A stretch of 64,000 bases of DNA, taken from positions 48,501 to 112,500 of the forward strand of contig LJCW01000109.1 in assembly GCA_001298555.1 (NCBI GenBank). The letters are read 5' to 3'. Below, piece by piece: positions 51,553-60,556 of the stretch (positions are counted from its first letter, which is position 1; each line of letters starts with the position of its first letter). The DNA comes from Actinobacteria bacterium OV450. Its GTDB lineage: Bacteria; Actinomycetota; Actinomycetes; Streptomycetales; Streptomycetaceae. The notes beneath the pieces are model-generated. The model was given only the letters and a program-made list of their open reading frames with translations. It searched no databases and was not told where the DNA came from. Made by a program: the position numbers and the translations under genes.

Positions 51553-52428
51553 TCAGGCTGCTGCGGCGGTCAGCACGGCCTTGGCCGCCGATCGGAGACT
51601 GCTGATCATCGGATTCGGGTCGCCCTTGCGGCTGACCAGGACGACCTGGCTGGGGGGAGCGCCCTCGACCGGGACGGTGACGAGGTCGGGACGCAGTGAG
51701 CTACGCCGATCGCCGACGGGTAGCACGGCGATCGCCCTGCCGCTCGCGACGAGTTCGAGCTTGTCCTCGTAGCTCTCGATCGGCGGCATGTCGGCCCCGA
51801 GGATCCGGTAGGAAGCCCAGTCCGCGGTCTCGAACGCGCAGGGCGCCGCCTCCTCGCCGGCCAGTTCTTCTGCGGTCACCGACGTGCGGTCGGCCAAGGG
51901 ATGGCCGCGCGGGACCACGAGCTTCCGGGGCTCCTCGTACAGCGGGGTGGTGAACACGTCGTCAGTGGCGAGCGGCAGCGGGGCCCGCGCGATGAGGGCG
52001 TCGACGCGTTTGTCGGACAGCGCTCCGGTGTCGCGGCAACTCAGGTACCGGGTGGCGATCTCGGCGTCCGGGTAACGGCGGCGCAGTTCCCGTACGGCGT
52101 CAGTGATCACCAGGTCTTCAACGTAGCCGATGGCGATTCGTTCGGTTTCGGCGTGTTCACGCACGGCCAGCTCGGCCTGGCGGGCGGACTCCAGCAGTGC
52201 TTGGGCGTGGGGGAGGAACCGCTGGCCGGCCGGAGTGAGCCGCGTGCCCTGGGGTACGCGGTCCAGCAGTCGTGTGCCGAGATGCTTCTCCAGCCGTTGG
52301 ATCTGGCGGCTCAGCGCCGGCTGGGCCACGTGCAAGTCGGCGGCGGCCCGGCCGAAGTGCTGGTGCGCTGCCACCACGGTGAAGTAGCGCACCAGCCGCA
52401 GTTCCAGGTCGTGTCCGAGATCGTTCAC
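51553..52428 (-). CDS. LysR family transcriptional regulator
   Basis: A 291-residue LysR protein. The winged HTH is at 1-65 (LVRYFTVVAAHQHFGRAAAD, LHVAQPALSRQIQRLEKHLG), followed by the linker helix and a periplasmic-binding-like effector domain (95-285). It is divergent from a zinc-independent MDR-type oxidoreductase gene with 122 bases between the starts, the classical LysR arrangement. An inverted repeat TTCGG-N13-CCGAA sits just upstream of its start. The ligand is unknown. The ATG at 52428 is where the family homology begins. Confidence 0.88.
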   Translation of the reverse strand: MNDLGHDLELRLVRYFTVVAAHQHFGRAAADLHVAQPALSRQIQRLEKHLGTRLLDRVPQGTRLTPAGQRFLPHAQALLESARQAELAVREHAETERIAIGYVEDLVITDAVRELRRRYPDAEIATRYLSCRDTGALSDKRVDALIARAPLPLATDDVFTTPLYEEPRKLVVPRGHPLADRTSVTAEELAGEEAAPCAFETADWASYRILGADMPPIESYEDKLELVASGRAIAVLPVGDRRSSLRPDLVTVPVEGAPPSQVVLVSRKGDPNPMISSLRSAAKAVLTAAAA

Positions 52429-52453
52429 CCTTCCAGGGTAGGCGTCATGCCGT

Positions 52454-52476
52454 TTCGGAATGATCAGGTTGCCGAA
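52454..52476. promoter_or_regulatory. Candidate LysR operator
   Basis: Inverted repeat TTCGG (52454-52458) and CCGAA (52472-52476), 13 bases apart, in the divergent intergenic region between the LysR gene and the oxidoreductase gene. Confidence 0.4.
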
Positions 52477-52550
52477 CCGGTCTTGGACGGCCGTGCCGTC
52501 CTGGGCCTTGACTGAAGGAGCAACATTTCCTCTGGAGAGCGACAGGTGCG

Positions 52551-53549
52551 ATGAAGGCGATTCAGTTCCACGAAGCGGGCGGGCCGGAAGTTTTGCAGTA
52601 CGACGAGGTGCCGGTTCCCGAGATCGGCCCGGGCGAAGTGCTCGTCGAGGTGCACGCGGCGGGAATCAATCCGCCGGACTGGTACCTGCGTGAGGGGATG
52701 AAGGTCATGCCCGCCGAGGTGAGGCCGGCGCTGGAGTTCCCCCTGACCCCCGGAACGGACGTGTCGGGCGTGGTCCGGGCGGTCGCTCCGGACGTGCTCG
52801 GGTTCGCCGTCGGTGACGAGGTCTTCGGCATGCTCCGGTTCCCCGGATTCGACGGCCGGACGTACGCCGAGTACGTGGCCGCGCCGGTTTCGGACCTGGC
52901 TCACAAGCCGGCCGGTATCGACCATGTTCAGGCGGCCGGGGCTCCGATGGCCGTGCTCACGGCCTGGCAGTACCTGATCGACCTCGGCCACGACGTGCCG
53001 TCTCCTTTCACCGGCCAGGTCCACAAGCCGGTGCCGATCACGTCAGGCATGACGGTGCTGGTCAACGGGGCGGCCGGTGGAGTCGGCCACTTCGCGGTGC
53101 AGCTGGCGAAATGGAAGGGTGCGCATGTGATCGCGGTGGCCTCGGGCCGGCACGAGGAGTTCCTGCGCAAGCTCGGCGTCGATGAGTTCATCGACTACAC
53201 CAGGACGCAGGCCGCGGACGTGGTCAGCGGTGTCGACTTGGTGATCGACACCGTCGGCGGCCCGGAGAGCTCACGCTTCCTGACCGTGCTCAAGCGCGGC
53301 GGCACCATGCTTCCGGTGTTCTTCGCCCAGTACGACCCCGAAGAGACGGCGAGGCTGGACATCACGGTCTCGAACATCCAGGTGCGTTCCAACGGCCCCC
53401 AGCTCGCCGAGATCGGGCGCCTGTTCGACGAGGGCAAGCTCCGGGTCGGGGTGGACAGCACCTACCCGCTGCCCGAGGCGGGCAGCGCACACACACGAGC
53501 CGCGCAGGGCCACCTCCAAGGCAAGATCGTGCTGACGGTGGTCTCGTGA
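52551..53549 (+). CDS. NADP-dependent quinone-oxidoreductase-like MDR protein
   Basis: A 332-residue medium-chain dehydrogenase of the zinc-independent quinone oxidoreductase (QOR) type. The N-terminal catalytic fold starts MKAIQFHEAGGPEVLQYDEV. The nucleotide-binding Rossmann fold has VLVNGAAGGVGHFAVQLAKW, with the AxxGxxG motif. The zinc-ligand Cys residues of alcohol dehydrogenases are absent. It likely reduces quinones or enones with NADPH. It is divergent from, and probably controlled by, the LysR gene. GAGAGCGACAGG upstream gives a modest ribosome binding site for the ATG at 52551. Confidence 0.88.
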   Translation: MKAIQFHEAGGPEVLQYDEVPVPEIGPGEVLVEVHAAGINPPDWYLREGMKVMPAEVRPALEFPLTPGTDVSGVVRAVAPDVLGFAVGDEVFGMLRFPGFDGRTYAEYVAAPVSDLAHKPAGIDHVQAAGAPMAVLTAWQYLIDLGHDVPSPFTGQVHKPVPITSGMTVLVNGAAGGVGHFAVQLAKWKGAHVIAVASGRHEEFLRKLGVDEFIDYTRTQAADVVSGVDLVIDTVGGPESSRFLTVLKRGGTMLPVFFAQYDPEETARLDITVSNIQVRSNGPQLAEIGRLFDEGKLRVGVDSTYPLPEAGSAHTRAAQGHLQGKIVLTVVS

Positions 53550-53760
53550 TCGCCGAACTCCAGCAGGGCCAGGAGGGCAACGCCAAGGCCCTCCGCGCTC
53601 GTGGCGGACTACGCCCACGCCCTGGGCGAGCTGAATGCAGGCTGGTCGTGTGCGCCCTCGCCGACGGGCTGGTGATCTGAGGCGGGTCCGCACAGCGGCC
53701 GACCGTGCGGCATCGAGGTGTTCGCGCGGATGTAGGGGCGAACCGGCCGGATGGCGCGAC

Positions 53761-54669
53761 CTACGACGACGCTCCGCACACGGCCAGGGCCTCTCGCGCC
53801 AGCCCGCGCAGCCAGGCGTGAGCGTGGTCGGTGTCGTAGCGCTGATGCCACGACAGGTATATCGGTGCCGACGGCAGTTCGAGCGGCAGGGGGAGTACTG
53901 CCAGGCCCAGGTCGGCGACCACTGACCGTGTGGTGGCTTCGGGGACGCTGATCACCAGATCGGAGCACCGAGCGAACTCCAGCGCTGCCGCTTCCGTGGG
54001 CGCGGCCGCCACCACGCGGCGGGTGAGGCCGTGCAGTGCGAGGGCGTCGTCGAGGGCACTGCTGAGGTTTCCGCGTCGCGAGACGGTGACGTGCTCAGCG
54101 GAGGCGTACTGCTTCGCCGTGACGGTCCTGACGCGGGTGAGCGGGTGCCCCTGCCTCACGACGATGACGAAGCGGGTCTCGCCCACGTTCTCGGCACGGA
54201 CGTCCGGTGCGCTCGGGCGATTGGCGTTCGCCTCCAAGTCGACTTCGCCGCGCCGCAACTCGGGGGTGTCGTTGCTCGATTCCGCCACGAAGCGCAATCG
54301 CACGCCCGGCGCCTGTCCGCGCACGGCCGAGAGCAGTGTGGGGCCGCTCAAGGCGACCAGGGAGTCATGCCAGCGGAGTGTGAAGGTGCGCTCCAGCGTC
54401 GCCAGATCGAGTTCACGGCTCGGTGCCAGCACCCCCTGGACCTGGTGCAACAGCTCGTGCACCTGCGCCCGGACGGCGATCGCATAGGGCGTCGGGGTCA
54501 TCGTGCGGCCGGTGCGCACCAGAATCTGATCCCCGGTCGTGCGCCGGATCCGGCCCAGACTCCGGCTCATCGCGGGGGCGGTGACATGCAGGCGCGCGGC
54601 CGCCCCGGCCACACTGCCCTCCTCCAGGAGCGCGTCGAGCGCGGCGAGCAGATTCAAATCCAATTGCAT
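53761..54669 (-). CDS. LysR family transcriptional regulator (NodD-like group)
   Basis: A 302-residue LysR protein. The HTH is LLAALDALLEEGSVAGAAAR followed by LHVTAPAMSRSLGRIRR, typical of the NodD/LinR-like subgroup. The effector-binding domain spans 90-300. It is divergent from the IMPase-like gene across 138 bases; the intergenic region is AT-rich for this genome and contains two TTGAAG repeats one helical turn apart. It probably controls the IMPase-like and F420-reductase-like genes. Ligand unknown. Confidence 0.87.
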   Translation of the reverse strand: MQLDLNLLAALDALLEEGSVAGAAARLHVTAPAMSRSLGRIRRTTGDQILVRTGRTMTPTPYAIAVRAQVHELLHQVQGVLAPSRELDLATLERTFTLRWHDSLVALSGPTLLSAVRGQAPGVRLRFVAESSNDTPELRRGEVDLEANANRPSAPDVRAENVGETRFVIVVRQGHPLTRVRTVTAKQYASAEHVTVSRRGNLSSALDDALALHGLTRRVVAAAPTEAAALEFARCSDLVISVPEATTRSVVADLGLAVLPLPLELPSAPIYLSWHQRYDTDHAHAWLRGLAREALAVCGASS

Positions 54670-54694
54670 GGGAGTAATTCTAGCCTTGCTTTAC

Positions 54695-54716
54695 ATGCAT
54701 TTGAAGTTAATTGAAG
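54695..54716. promoter_or_regulatory. Candidate LysR binding site (TTGAAG direct repeats)
   Basis: TTGAAG occurs at 54701-54706 and 54711-54716, exactly ten bases apart, next to the palindrome ATGCAT (54695-54700). The site is AT-rich against the genome background and lies between a LysR gene and its divergent neighbour. Confidence 0.4.
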
Positions 54717-54807
54717 GGCTGGATACCTTCGAGGTGAGAGTGCGAGACGGAACGCACAGCCTGGTCACACCGGCCTCAACCACCCTTCCCCACACGGGAG
54801 TACCGCC

Positions 54808-55626
54808 ATGTCCGCAACGCCTGAGAACACGGCCACCGCCGCCTCCGACGCAGACCTGCTCGCCCAGACGGTCATCGCCGTCCGCGTGGCCGGTTCGGCG
54901 CTGCGCGAGCGCTTCGGCGAGGTGGTCCGCCACCAGACCCGCGAAGAGCTGATGCTCGCGCTCGCTGCCAACGACGACGCGGCCCTCGCCATCCTGCGCC
55001 CCCGCCTCACGGCGCTGCGCCCGGATGCCGGCTGGGTGGAGGAGGAACTCGACGGCGGGGCGTTGCCGCCCGGTGAATGGTGGGTCGTGGACCCGGCCGA
55101 AGGCAACGTCAACCACCTGCATGCCCTGCCGGACTGGGCGGTGACCGCCACCCTCGTGCGGGAGAACCGGCCGGTGCTCGCCGTGGTCCACCTGCCGTTG
55201 ACCGGCGAGACCTACACCGCGCTCGCCGGAGCGGGCGCCCACCTCGACGGCCGGCCCCTGCACGTCTCCCGGACCGCGGACCTCGGCCTGAGCATCGTCG
55301 CCACCAGCCAGGCCCGGCCGGACGAGGACGAGAAGGTCGTGCGGCGCGTCGGGGCCTCGATCACTGCGATGCTCTTCGACGCGCTCGTCGTCCGCACCTC
55401 CGTGCCGGCGACCCTGCACCTGGCGAACGTGGCCGCCGGACGGACCGACGCCTTCTGGCAGTTCGCCGGCGCCCGAGCCGACCTGCTGCCCGGGGCGCTG
55501 CTCGTCACCGAGGCCGGCGGACGGATCTCCGACGCCGAGGGCCGCCCCTGGACCCCGCAGAGCGAGAGCTTCCTGGCTGCCGCGCCCGGTGTCCACTCCG
55601 AAGCCGTCACCACGCTCTCTCGCTGA
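54808..55626 (+). CDS. Inositol-monophosphatase-fold protein with degenerate metal site
   Basis: A 272-residue protein of the IMPase/CysQ fold. The usual motif WVVDPIDGTTNF is here WWVVDPAEGNVNHLHALPDW, so the second metal-binding Asp of DxIDGT is Glu and the Thr is Asn. The second signature (WDxAAGxLLVxEAGG) appears as ADLLPGALLVTEAGGRIS with Asp kept but Trp lost. The first-site Glu-Glu is visible as WVEEEL. Activity as a phosphatase is thus doubtful, or its specificity has changed. It is divergent from a LysR gene and 41 bases upstream of the NADPH-dependent reductase-like gene, with which it forms an operon. Confidence 0.8.
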   Translation: MSATPENTATAASDADLLAQTVIAVRVAGSALRERFGEVVRHQTREELMLALAANDDAALAILRPRLTALRPDAGWVEEELDGGALPPGEWWVVDPAEGNVNHLHALPDWAVTATLVRENRPVLAVVHLPLTGETYTALAGAGAHLDGRPLHVSRTADLGLSIVATSQARPDEDEKVVRRVGASITAMLFDALVVRTSVPATLHLANVAAGRTDAFWQFAGARADLLPGALLVTEAGGRISDAEGRPWTPQSESFLAAAPGVHSEAVTTLSR

Positions 55627-55667
55627 CCGCGCACCACATGCTGCACGAACGGAAGGAGTCGATCATC

Positions 55668-56264
55668 ATGACCACGATCGCAGTTCTCGGAAGCGGCCGC
55701 GTCGGCGGCAGTCTGGCCGTAGCCCTCACCCGGGCAGGGCACGAGGTGACCGGGGCGGACAGCACGCCGGGCGCCGCCGCCGCCGCTGCCCGTACAGCCC
55801 GGATCATCATCAACGCCACGCCAGGAGCCGGCTCGCTGGACAGGCTCGTCGCGCTGCGCGAGGAATTGCGGGGCAAGATCCTCGTCGACGTCTCCAACGC
55901 CACCGTCGACGGCCCGGACGGCCTGCCCGCCCACCTGATCTACCCCGGCTCCAGCCTCGCCGAGCAACTCCAGGAAGCACTTCCCGAAACGCGCGTCGTC
56001 AAGACGCTCAACACCATGCTCTACCCGGTGATGACCGCGCCGGCCACGCTCACCCAGGCGCCGACCGTGTTCCTCTCCGGCGAGGATCCACAGGCCAAGC
56101 AGACGGTGCGTGAACTGCTCGGCGACCTCGGCTGGCGGACCGAGTGGATAAGCGACCTCGGCGGAATCAGGACCGCCCGCGCCACGGAGGCCGCAATCCT
56201 GTTCGTACCGCACGTGATCCGGTCCGGCGGATTCGCACCCTTCGCGATCTCGATCGCCCGCTGA
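55668..56264 (+). CDS. NAD(P)-binding protein, F420-dependent NADP reductase-like
   Basis: A 198-residue Rossmann-fold protein. The nucleotide-binding motif is IAVLGSGRVGGSLAVALTRA (GxGxxG), followed by HEVTGADSTPG. The middle contains IIINATPG and ILVDVSNATVDGPDGLPAHL, and the end has LGWRTEWISDLGGIRTARAT, matching the NADPH-dependent F420 reductase (Fno-like) family. It might oxidise NADPH using F420 or another coenzyme. AAGGAG nine bases before the ATG at 55668 is a good site. It is second in the LysR-controlled operon. Confidence 0.85.
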   Translation: MTTIAVLGSGRVGGSLAVALTRAGHEVTGADSTPGAAAAAARTARIIINATPGAGSLDRLVALREELRGKILVDVSNATVDGPDGLPAHLIYPGSSLAEQLQEALPETRVVKTLNTMLYPVMTAPATLTQAPTVFLSGEDPQAKQTVRELLGDLGWRTEWISDLGGIRTARATEAAILFVPHVIRSGGFAPFAISIAR

Positions 56265-56336
56265 CCCGCACACTGCACCACCGCCGGGGCGGCGTCCAGA
56301 ACCATGGGAGCCAAACGACCATCGCGTTCACCGGGG

Positions 56337-57314
56337 TCAGGTGCCGGCTGGCGTTGCTCCGCTGCGCAGGCGGCCGGGAGTGGTGCCCAGGCGTCGGCGC
56401 AGCAGTGTGGTGAGCGTGGAGGCGTTTTCGTATCCGACGCGGCGAGCGACGGTCTCGGTGGGGAGGTTCGTGGTGCGAAGCAGGTGGGCGGCTTGTTCGA
56501 GCCGGACGCTCTGGACGAATCGCAGGGGTGAGATGCCCAGCACCTTGTCCACGGCGCGCTGGAGGGTCCGTTCGCTCGCGCCGACCGCCCGTGCCGCTTC
56601 AGCCATCCGCAGTGGCTCGTCGAGGTGCGCGCGTACCCATCGCTCGAAGGCGCTGACGGTGGGATCGGTGCGGGCGAGGTGGCTGGGGATGGCGTAGCCG
56701 GCCTGGGTGGGGCGATGGTCGACCACGAGGTAGCGGGCCGTGAGGTCGGCGAGAGCCGGGCTGGCTTGCTGTACCAGGGCGAGGGCGAGGTCGAGGTGCG
56801 CCATCGCGGCTCCGGCCGTGGTTACCCCCGCGGCATGGACCAGCATGTGGCCCTCGTCCAGCGTCACTTGGGGATACGTCTGCCGGAAGGCGGGGGCCAG
56901 CCACCAGCTGGTGGTGGCGGTGAGCCCGTCCAGCACCCCCGCCTCCGCGAGGAGGAACGTACTGGTGCAGGCGGCGGCCAGGGGGACGCCCTCGGCCCGG
57001 GCCCGACAGAGGACCTCGCGTTCGGGTCCGCGTTCCGGGGCGGCCACCCAGTCGAGCAGGGGTGCGGGCTGCTTGGGGCCGGCCCCGGGCACCACGAGGA
57101 GATCGGGCCTTGGCGCGTCTTCGGCGGCTCGGGCCTCGATCACGTGCCCGGAAGCCGTACGGACGGCGCCCTGCCCGCTGACGCGGGTCAGCTCCCAGCG
57201 CGGTGGGGGGTGGGGGAGTTCCGTCCGCAGTTCGTTGGCCATCTGCAGGACGTCGAAGACCGTGGCCAGCCCCGAGTCGAAGAGGCCGTCCATCACCAAT
57301 ACCGAAATCCTCAT
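56337..57314 (-). CDS. GlxA family transcriptional regulator (third in window)
   Basis: A 325-residue DJ-1/PfpI plus AraC regulator. It starts MRISVLVMDGLFDSGLATVF. The sensor domain has DLLVVPGAGPKQ and the elbow LAAACTSTFLLAEAGVLDGL, where Cys is retained, unlike in the two paralogues near 25-27 kb. The AraC domain has LRMAEAARAVGASERTLQRAV and TETVARRVGYENASTLTTLL. It is divergent from a small monooxygenase gene (135 bases between starts). A palindrome CATCCG-G-CGGATG sits in that gap. It probably controls this neighbour. Confidence 0.86.
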   Translation of the reverse strand: MRISVLVMDGLFDSGLATVFDVLQMANELRTELPHPPPRWELTRVSGQGAVRTASGHVIEARAAEDAPRPDLLVVPGAGPKQPAPLLDWVAAPERGPEREVLCRARAEGVPLAAACTSTFLLAEAGVLDGLTATTSWWLAPAFRQTYPQVTLDEGHMLVHAAGVTTAGAAMAHLDLALALVQQASPALADLTARYLVVDHRPTQAGYAIPSHLARTDPTVSAFERWVRAHLDEPLRMAEAARAVGASERTLQRAVDKVLGISPLRFVQSVRLEQAAHLLRTTNLPTETVARRVGYENASTLTTLLRRRLGTTPGRLRSGATPAGT

Positions 57315-57330
57315 GTCGGAAACGGTAAAT

Positions 57331-57343
57331 CATCCGGCGGATG
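57331..57343. promoter_or_regulatory. Candidate operator CATCCGGCGGATG
   Basis: A 13-bp palindrome with 6-bp perfect arms, 16 bases upstream of the GlxA-type start and in the divergent promoter region shared with the monooxygenase gene. Confidence 0.4.
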
Positions 57344-57449
57344 CGACACTGACCGGAGTCCATGGGTAGCTCATACGGTGATCACATGACACGGCGGCGC
57401 CGCACCCGCAGGGGCGAAGCCGCATCCACCACGTACAAAGGAACACTCC

Positions 57450-57773
57450 ATGACCAACCTCCTCGTCCCCGGCACCGCCCGCATCGGACTGCTCGCCCGC
57501 ATCGAGGCCAAGCCGGAGTACGTCCGCGACGTCGAGGAACTGCTCACCGGCGCGCTCGCCCTGGCCCAGGAGGAGACCGGCACCACCGTCTGGTTCGCCC
57601 TGCGTCTGGGCCCCACCACCTTCGGCATCTTCGACGCCTTCGGCACCGAGGAGGACCGCACCGCACACCTCCAGGGAAGGATCGCGGCAGCGCTCATGGA
57701 CAACGCGGCCAAGCTGCTCGCCGAGGCCCCCGAGATCCTGCCCGTCGACGTCCTCGCCGCGAAGCTGCCGTAG
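57450..57773 (+). CDS. Antibiotic biosynthesis monooxygenase (ABM) domain protein
   Basis: A 107-residue ferredoxin-like dimeric alpha/beta barrel protein. It starts with GTARIGLLARIEAKPEYVRD and has the family block ALAQEETGTTVWFALRLGPT, then FGIFDAFGTEEDRTAHLQGR. ABM proteins include cofactor-free monooxygenases of quinones and stress-response homologues with no biosynthetic role. No biosynthetic genes surround it. AAAGGA precedes the ATG by about nine bases. The divergent GlxA regulator likely controls it. Confidence 0.85.
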   Translation: MTNLLVPGTARIGLLARIEAKPEYVRDVEELLTGALALAQEETGTTVWFALRLGPTTFGIFDAFGTEEDRTAHLQGRIAAALMDNAAKLLAEAPEILPVDVLAAKLP

Positions 57774-58311
57774 CCCGCCCGCCGGTCAGCACCCGCCGAT
57801 ACCCAACGACGCGCGTGTCCTTCCGGACTGGTCGCTCCAGCAGGCCGGGATCTCCTCGGCCACGACCGCCGGGGCGGTGGCGCGGAGTTGGTCGTAGGCG
57901 GACGGGTTCGGTGAACCCCCGTCGTTCCGTGCTGGAAGGACGGGGGCTGCCACGTGTGCACGCCCACCTTGGCACCTCATCCGCCCGCGTCGTCCTCTGT
58001 CTCCCAGCGCAGCAGGTCATCCTCTGGGGAAGGGGAGAGCGTGTGTCCGGTCCGGGGCTCACCGGCCTTGGGCCGACGTGCTGAGCTGCGCCGTCTACCG
58101 GGTGCCTCTCTTCACGGCTGGGGGTACTTATCCGGTCCGGCGACGCGGCTGGGCGCGTCGGCCGATGCCGTAGGGGAGTGTCTCGTCCGGCAGGAGGACG
58201 CTGGTCTCGACGTCCCTACGGCAAGCGGCCGGAGATCTGCTGGGCCGTCACAGGGAGCCGGCGGCCGAACAGCAGTGGCTCGGCCGAACGGCAGTGGTTC
58301 GGCCGGAGGGC
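57774..58311. other. Intergenic stretch with one hairpin
   Basis: About 540 bases. A hairpin at 57916-57946 (13-bp arms CCCCCGTCGTTCC / GGAAGGACGGGGG, one mismatch, loop GTGCT) could terminate transcription from the ABM gene, or be a mobile-element end. A short minus-strand frame here (YDQLRATAPAVVAEEIPACW) has natural composition but no start. Confidence 0.5.
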
Positions 58312-59670
58312 TCATCGCGCTGTCATCCGCGCGAGCTCCGCAGCCGCGGCAACGGGGTGGCCCGCCTTCGCCAGTTCCTCCAAGTGCCCGGACAATGCTG
58401 CCAGAGGGCGGCAGAGGTCGTCGTGAGCCGCTCCGTTGCCCTGTGCAAGGGCCAGTCGCAAGACCGTGATTCCGGTCTGCGCCCACCCCTCTCCGTGCTC
58501 CCGCAGCCAGTTCCGCGGATCTCTTACGAAGTGCCGAAAGACGGTGTAGTACAACAGGTGGCTTTCCAGTGCGAGCCGCCAGGCGACCTCCTCGTCACCC
58601 TCCGACTGCCACAGGTCCGCTGCGAGTTGGCCCAAGCGTCGCGCATACGGCGGGGCCGTCTCCAGATGCGGCAACCGGCCCGTCACCGAGGCGGACTCGC
58701 TGAAGGTGAGGGCACGGTGCAGGGCCTCGACGGGCTCGCCCAAGGCCGCTCCCGCTCGCAGAACCGCCTCGCCGAGAGTGACCGGTACCCCGTCGGCCAG
58801 GATGCGCTCCTGGGCCGGTACGGCCTCCGGATCGAGGGAGGCCGCGCGGGCGAGCAGCGGCGCTGCCTCGGCTGCGCGGCCCGCGGCGCGCAGGTGCACG
58901 CCTGTCCGGGCCAGCGCACCCGCGAGGTCGCCCCAGCCTTGCTCGGCGGTACTCAGCGTGAAGCCGTCCACGGCCAGGGCGTAGTCCCAGTTGCCATGGG
59001 CGGCTTCGATTCGGGAGGCGACCTCCGCGGCCATGTCGGTTGCGTAGCCGAGGTGCGCACCGGGGTCGGCAACCACGGTGTCGATCGCGTCCTGGTACCG
59101 GCTCAGGGCCTGTCCGGCACAGTAAAGGGCCTGGTCCGGGTCACCGTGCTGTGCCTGAACGACCGCGACCATGCTGAGCAAGCGGGCGAAGTCCAGCGAG
59201 ATGGGAGGCCCCTCGGCCTGCAACCCAGCTCCTGCGTACGCCTCCACGGCCAGGTCGGCGTCCGTGAGTGCGGAGGCCACGTGTCCGGCGAAGGAGTGGG
59301 CCGTGGCACGGCGTGCGCGCACGTCGCCGATCCGGGCCGCCAGTTCCGGTGACGTGGGCCCGGATCGCTTGTAGCAGCTTTCGCATTCATCGAGCGATGA
59401 CAGGGCCTCTTCGGTCAGGTCCACAGCGATCTGCGAGGACCCCATGGAGTACAGCAGCGACGCGAGCTGTTCGTTCAACCGCGGGTCGTCCGGGCGGGCG
59501 GCCAGCTCCGCGCGCAGGATCCCTGCCGCCTGGCCGTGCTGGTCCAGCGACCTCAGAACGAGCCGACGGCGCTCCGGGCCTTCGGCTCGCTGAGCTTGTG
59601 CGCGGGCCTCCACGCCTTGCCAGTAGAGCTCGTACACCCGCGACTGCCAGCCGTCGGTTGACGAAGCCAT
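58312..59670 (-). CDS. Tetratricopeptide-repeat-like helical protein
   Basis: A 452-residue all-helical protein. Repeated helix pairs with Ala/Leu/Tyr spacing (for example LNEQLASLLYSMGSSQIAVD, DFARLLSMVAVVQAQHGDPD, ALYCAGQALSRYQDAIDTVV, AAEAAPLLARAASLDPEAVP) indicate at least four TPR units. There is no signal peptide or membrane helix. Such proteins act as scaffolds or peptide binders, and streptomycetes carry many with no known partner. GGGGGGAG just before the ATG at 59670 fixes the start; open reading continues upstream but without protein-like content. It is divergent from the small protein at 59908. Confidence 0.75.
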   Translation of the reverse strand: MASSTDGWQSRVYELYWQGVEARAQAQRAEGPERRRLVLRSLDQHGQAAGILRAELAARPDDPRLNEQLASLLYSMGSSQIAVDLTEEALSSLDECESCYKRSGPTSPELAARIGDVRARRATAHSFAGHVASALTDADLAVEAYAGAGLQAEGPPISLDFARLLSMVAVVQAQHGDPDQALYCAGQALSRYQDAIDTVVADPGAHLGYATDMAAEVASRIEAAHGNWDYALAVDGFTLSTAEQGWGDLAGALARTGVHLRAAGRAAEAAPLLARAASLDPEAVPAQERILADGVPVTLGEAVLRAGAALGEPVEALHRALTFSESASVTGRLPHLETAPPYARRLGQLAADLWQSEGDEEVAWRLALESHLLYYTVFRHFVRDPRNWLREHGEGWAQTGITVLRLALAQGNGAAHDDLCRPLAALSGHLEELAKAGHPVAAAAELARMTAR

Positions 59671-59907
59671 CGACTCCCCCCCGTCGCCTCTGGAGGCCCC
59701 CCACCCTACGCGAACACCCCTGGGTCCAGGGGCTTCTGGGGACCGCTCGCCGAACCCGATGGAGTGCCGGAGCCCCGGTGCGGCCGCGACGGAACCGGCG
59801 TGCCGGAAATCCGCGCCAGCCGTGGAGCCCAACGGGCTACCGTGAATGGAAACCGGTCTGCAAGGCCGGCCTGGACACGGAAAGGCAGACTCCCCTTGAG
59901 CTGGTCG

Positions 59908-60297
59908 ATGTTCAGGTTCCGCGAGCACTGGGCACACGCGCACGACGTTCAGCAAGAGACGTTCATGGCACTGGCGGCGATGTACGTCGAGGCCAACCCC
60001 ACGTATCGCACGGTGCCGTGGCTGCGCGAATGGCAGGCCTTCTGGCTGCGATCGATCGGACGGCAGCCCAACGGCCTCACGGACGTGTGCGCCGACGACT
60101 ATCTGACCGACGACGGGCGCGTAGCGCAGTTCCGGGGATTCCTGCGCGATTACCAGACGTGGCTGGCCGCCTCGGAGGGCCCGTTGCGCACGGCCGCCGG
60201 GCTGGGCGCCGAAAAACTCGTCGAGTTCACCCAGGCCATCGATGCCGTGCTCGCCGGCGACGACACACACCCCAAGGTTCAGCCCGTCCAGCAGTGA
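59908..60297 (+). CDS. Hypothetical protein
   Basis: A 129-residue soluble protein starting MFRFREHWAHAHDVQQETFM and rich in Trp (PWLREWQAFWLRSIGRQPNG, DYQTWLAASEG). The mid part is helical and the end is acidic. The ATG at 59908 is followed by protein-like content, while upstream in-frame residues are basic and low-complexity, so the start is uncertain. No family is recognised. Confidence 0.5.
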   Translation: MFRFREHWAHAHDVQQETFMALAAMYVEANPTYRTVPWLREWQAFWLRSIGRQPNGLTDVCADDYLTDDGRVAQFRGFLRDYQTWLAASEGPLRTAAGLGAEKLVEFTQAIDAVLAGDDTHPKVQPVQQ

Positions 60298-60370
60298 GGA
60301 GCCAGCCGCCGCTGCCCAGAGAGAACTGCGCCTCGTTCGCACCGCATAGCGCTTTTCCAAGAGCGCGATA

Positions 60371-60556
60371 GTGACGCGAGTGCGGCGGTTCAATTACGAC
60401 GAGAACCAGGCCGCGTGCCGGCTGTGTGTTGTGGCGGAGGCCGCCGACCCGGAGCAGGTGCGCGCGGCCCTGCGTGACCCGGCGGGTGGTCGACGTGGGG
60501 GGAGCCCTGACGTCCTGGAGTGGCTTGTCGGGAAGGCTGGCCTCCTGATCTCCTGA
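60371..60556 (+). CDS. Short hypothetical protein
   Basis: A 61-codon frame from a GTG at 60371. The product begins VTRVRRFNYDENQAACRLCV and has a CRLC motif, ending DVLEWLVGKAGLLIS. The stop lies inside a run of 8-bp tandem repeats. A ribosome binding site is not obvious, so it may be a fragment. Confidence 0.35.
   Translation: MTRVRRFNYDENQAACRLCVVAEAADPEQVRAALRDPAGGRRGGSPDVLEWLVGKAGLLIS

Noticed and set aside
57916..57946. Hairpin considered as the end of an IS200/IS605 element
   Set aside because: No TnpA or TnpB sequence and no matching left end nearby. A terminator is the simpler reading.
58312..60393. Extension of the TPR protein frame to 693 codons
   Set aside because: The extra N-terminal 240 residues lack protein-like composition, overlap the divergent gene at 59908, and the ATG at 59670 has a strong GGGGGGAG site.
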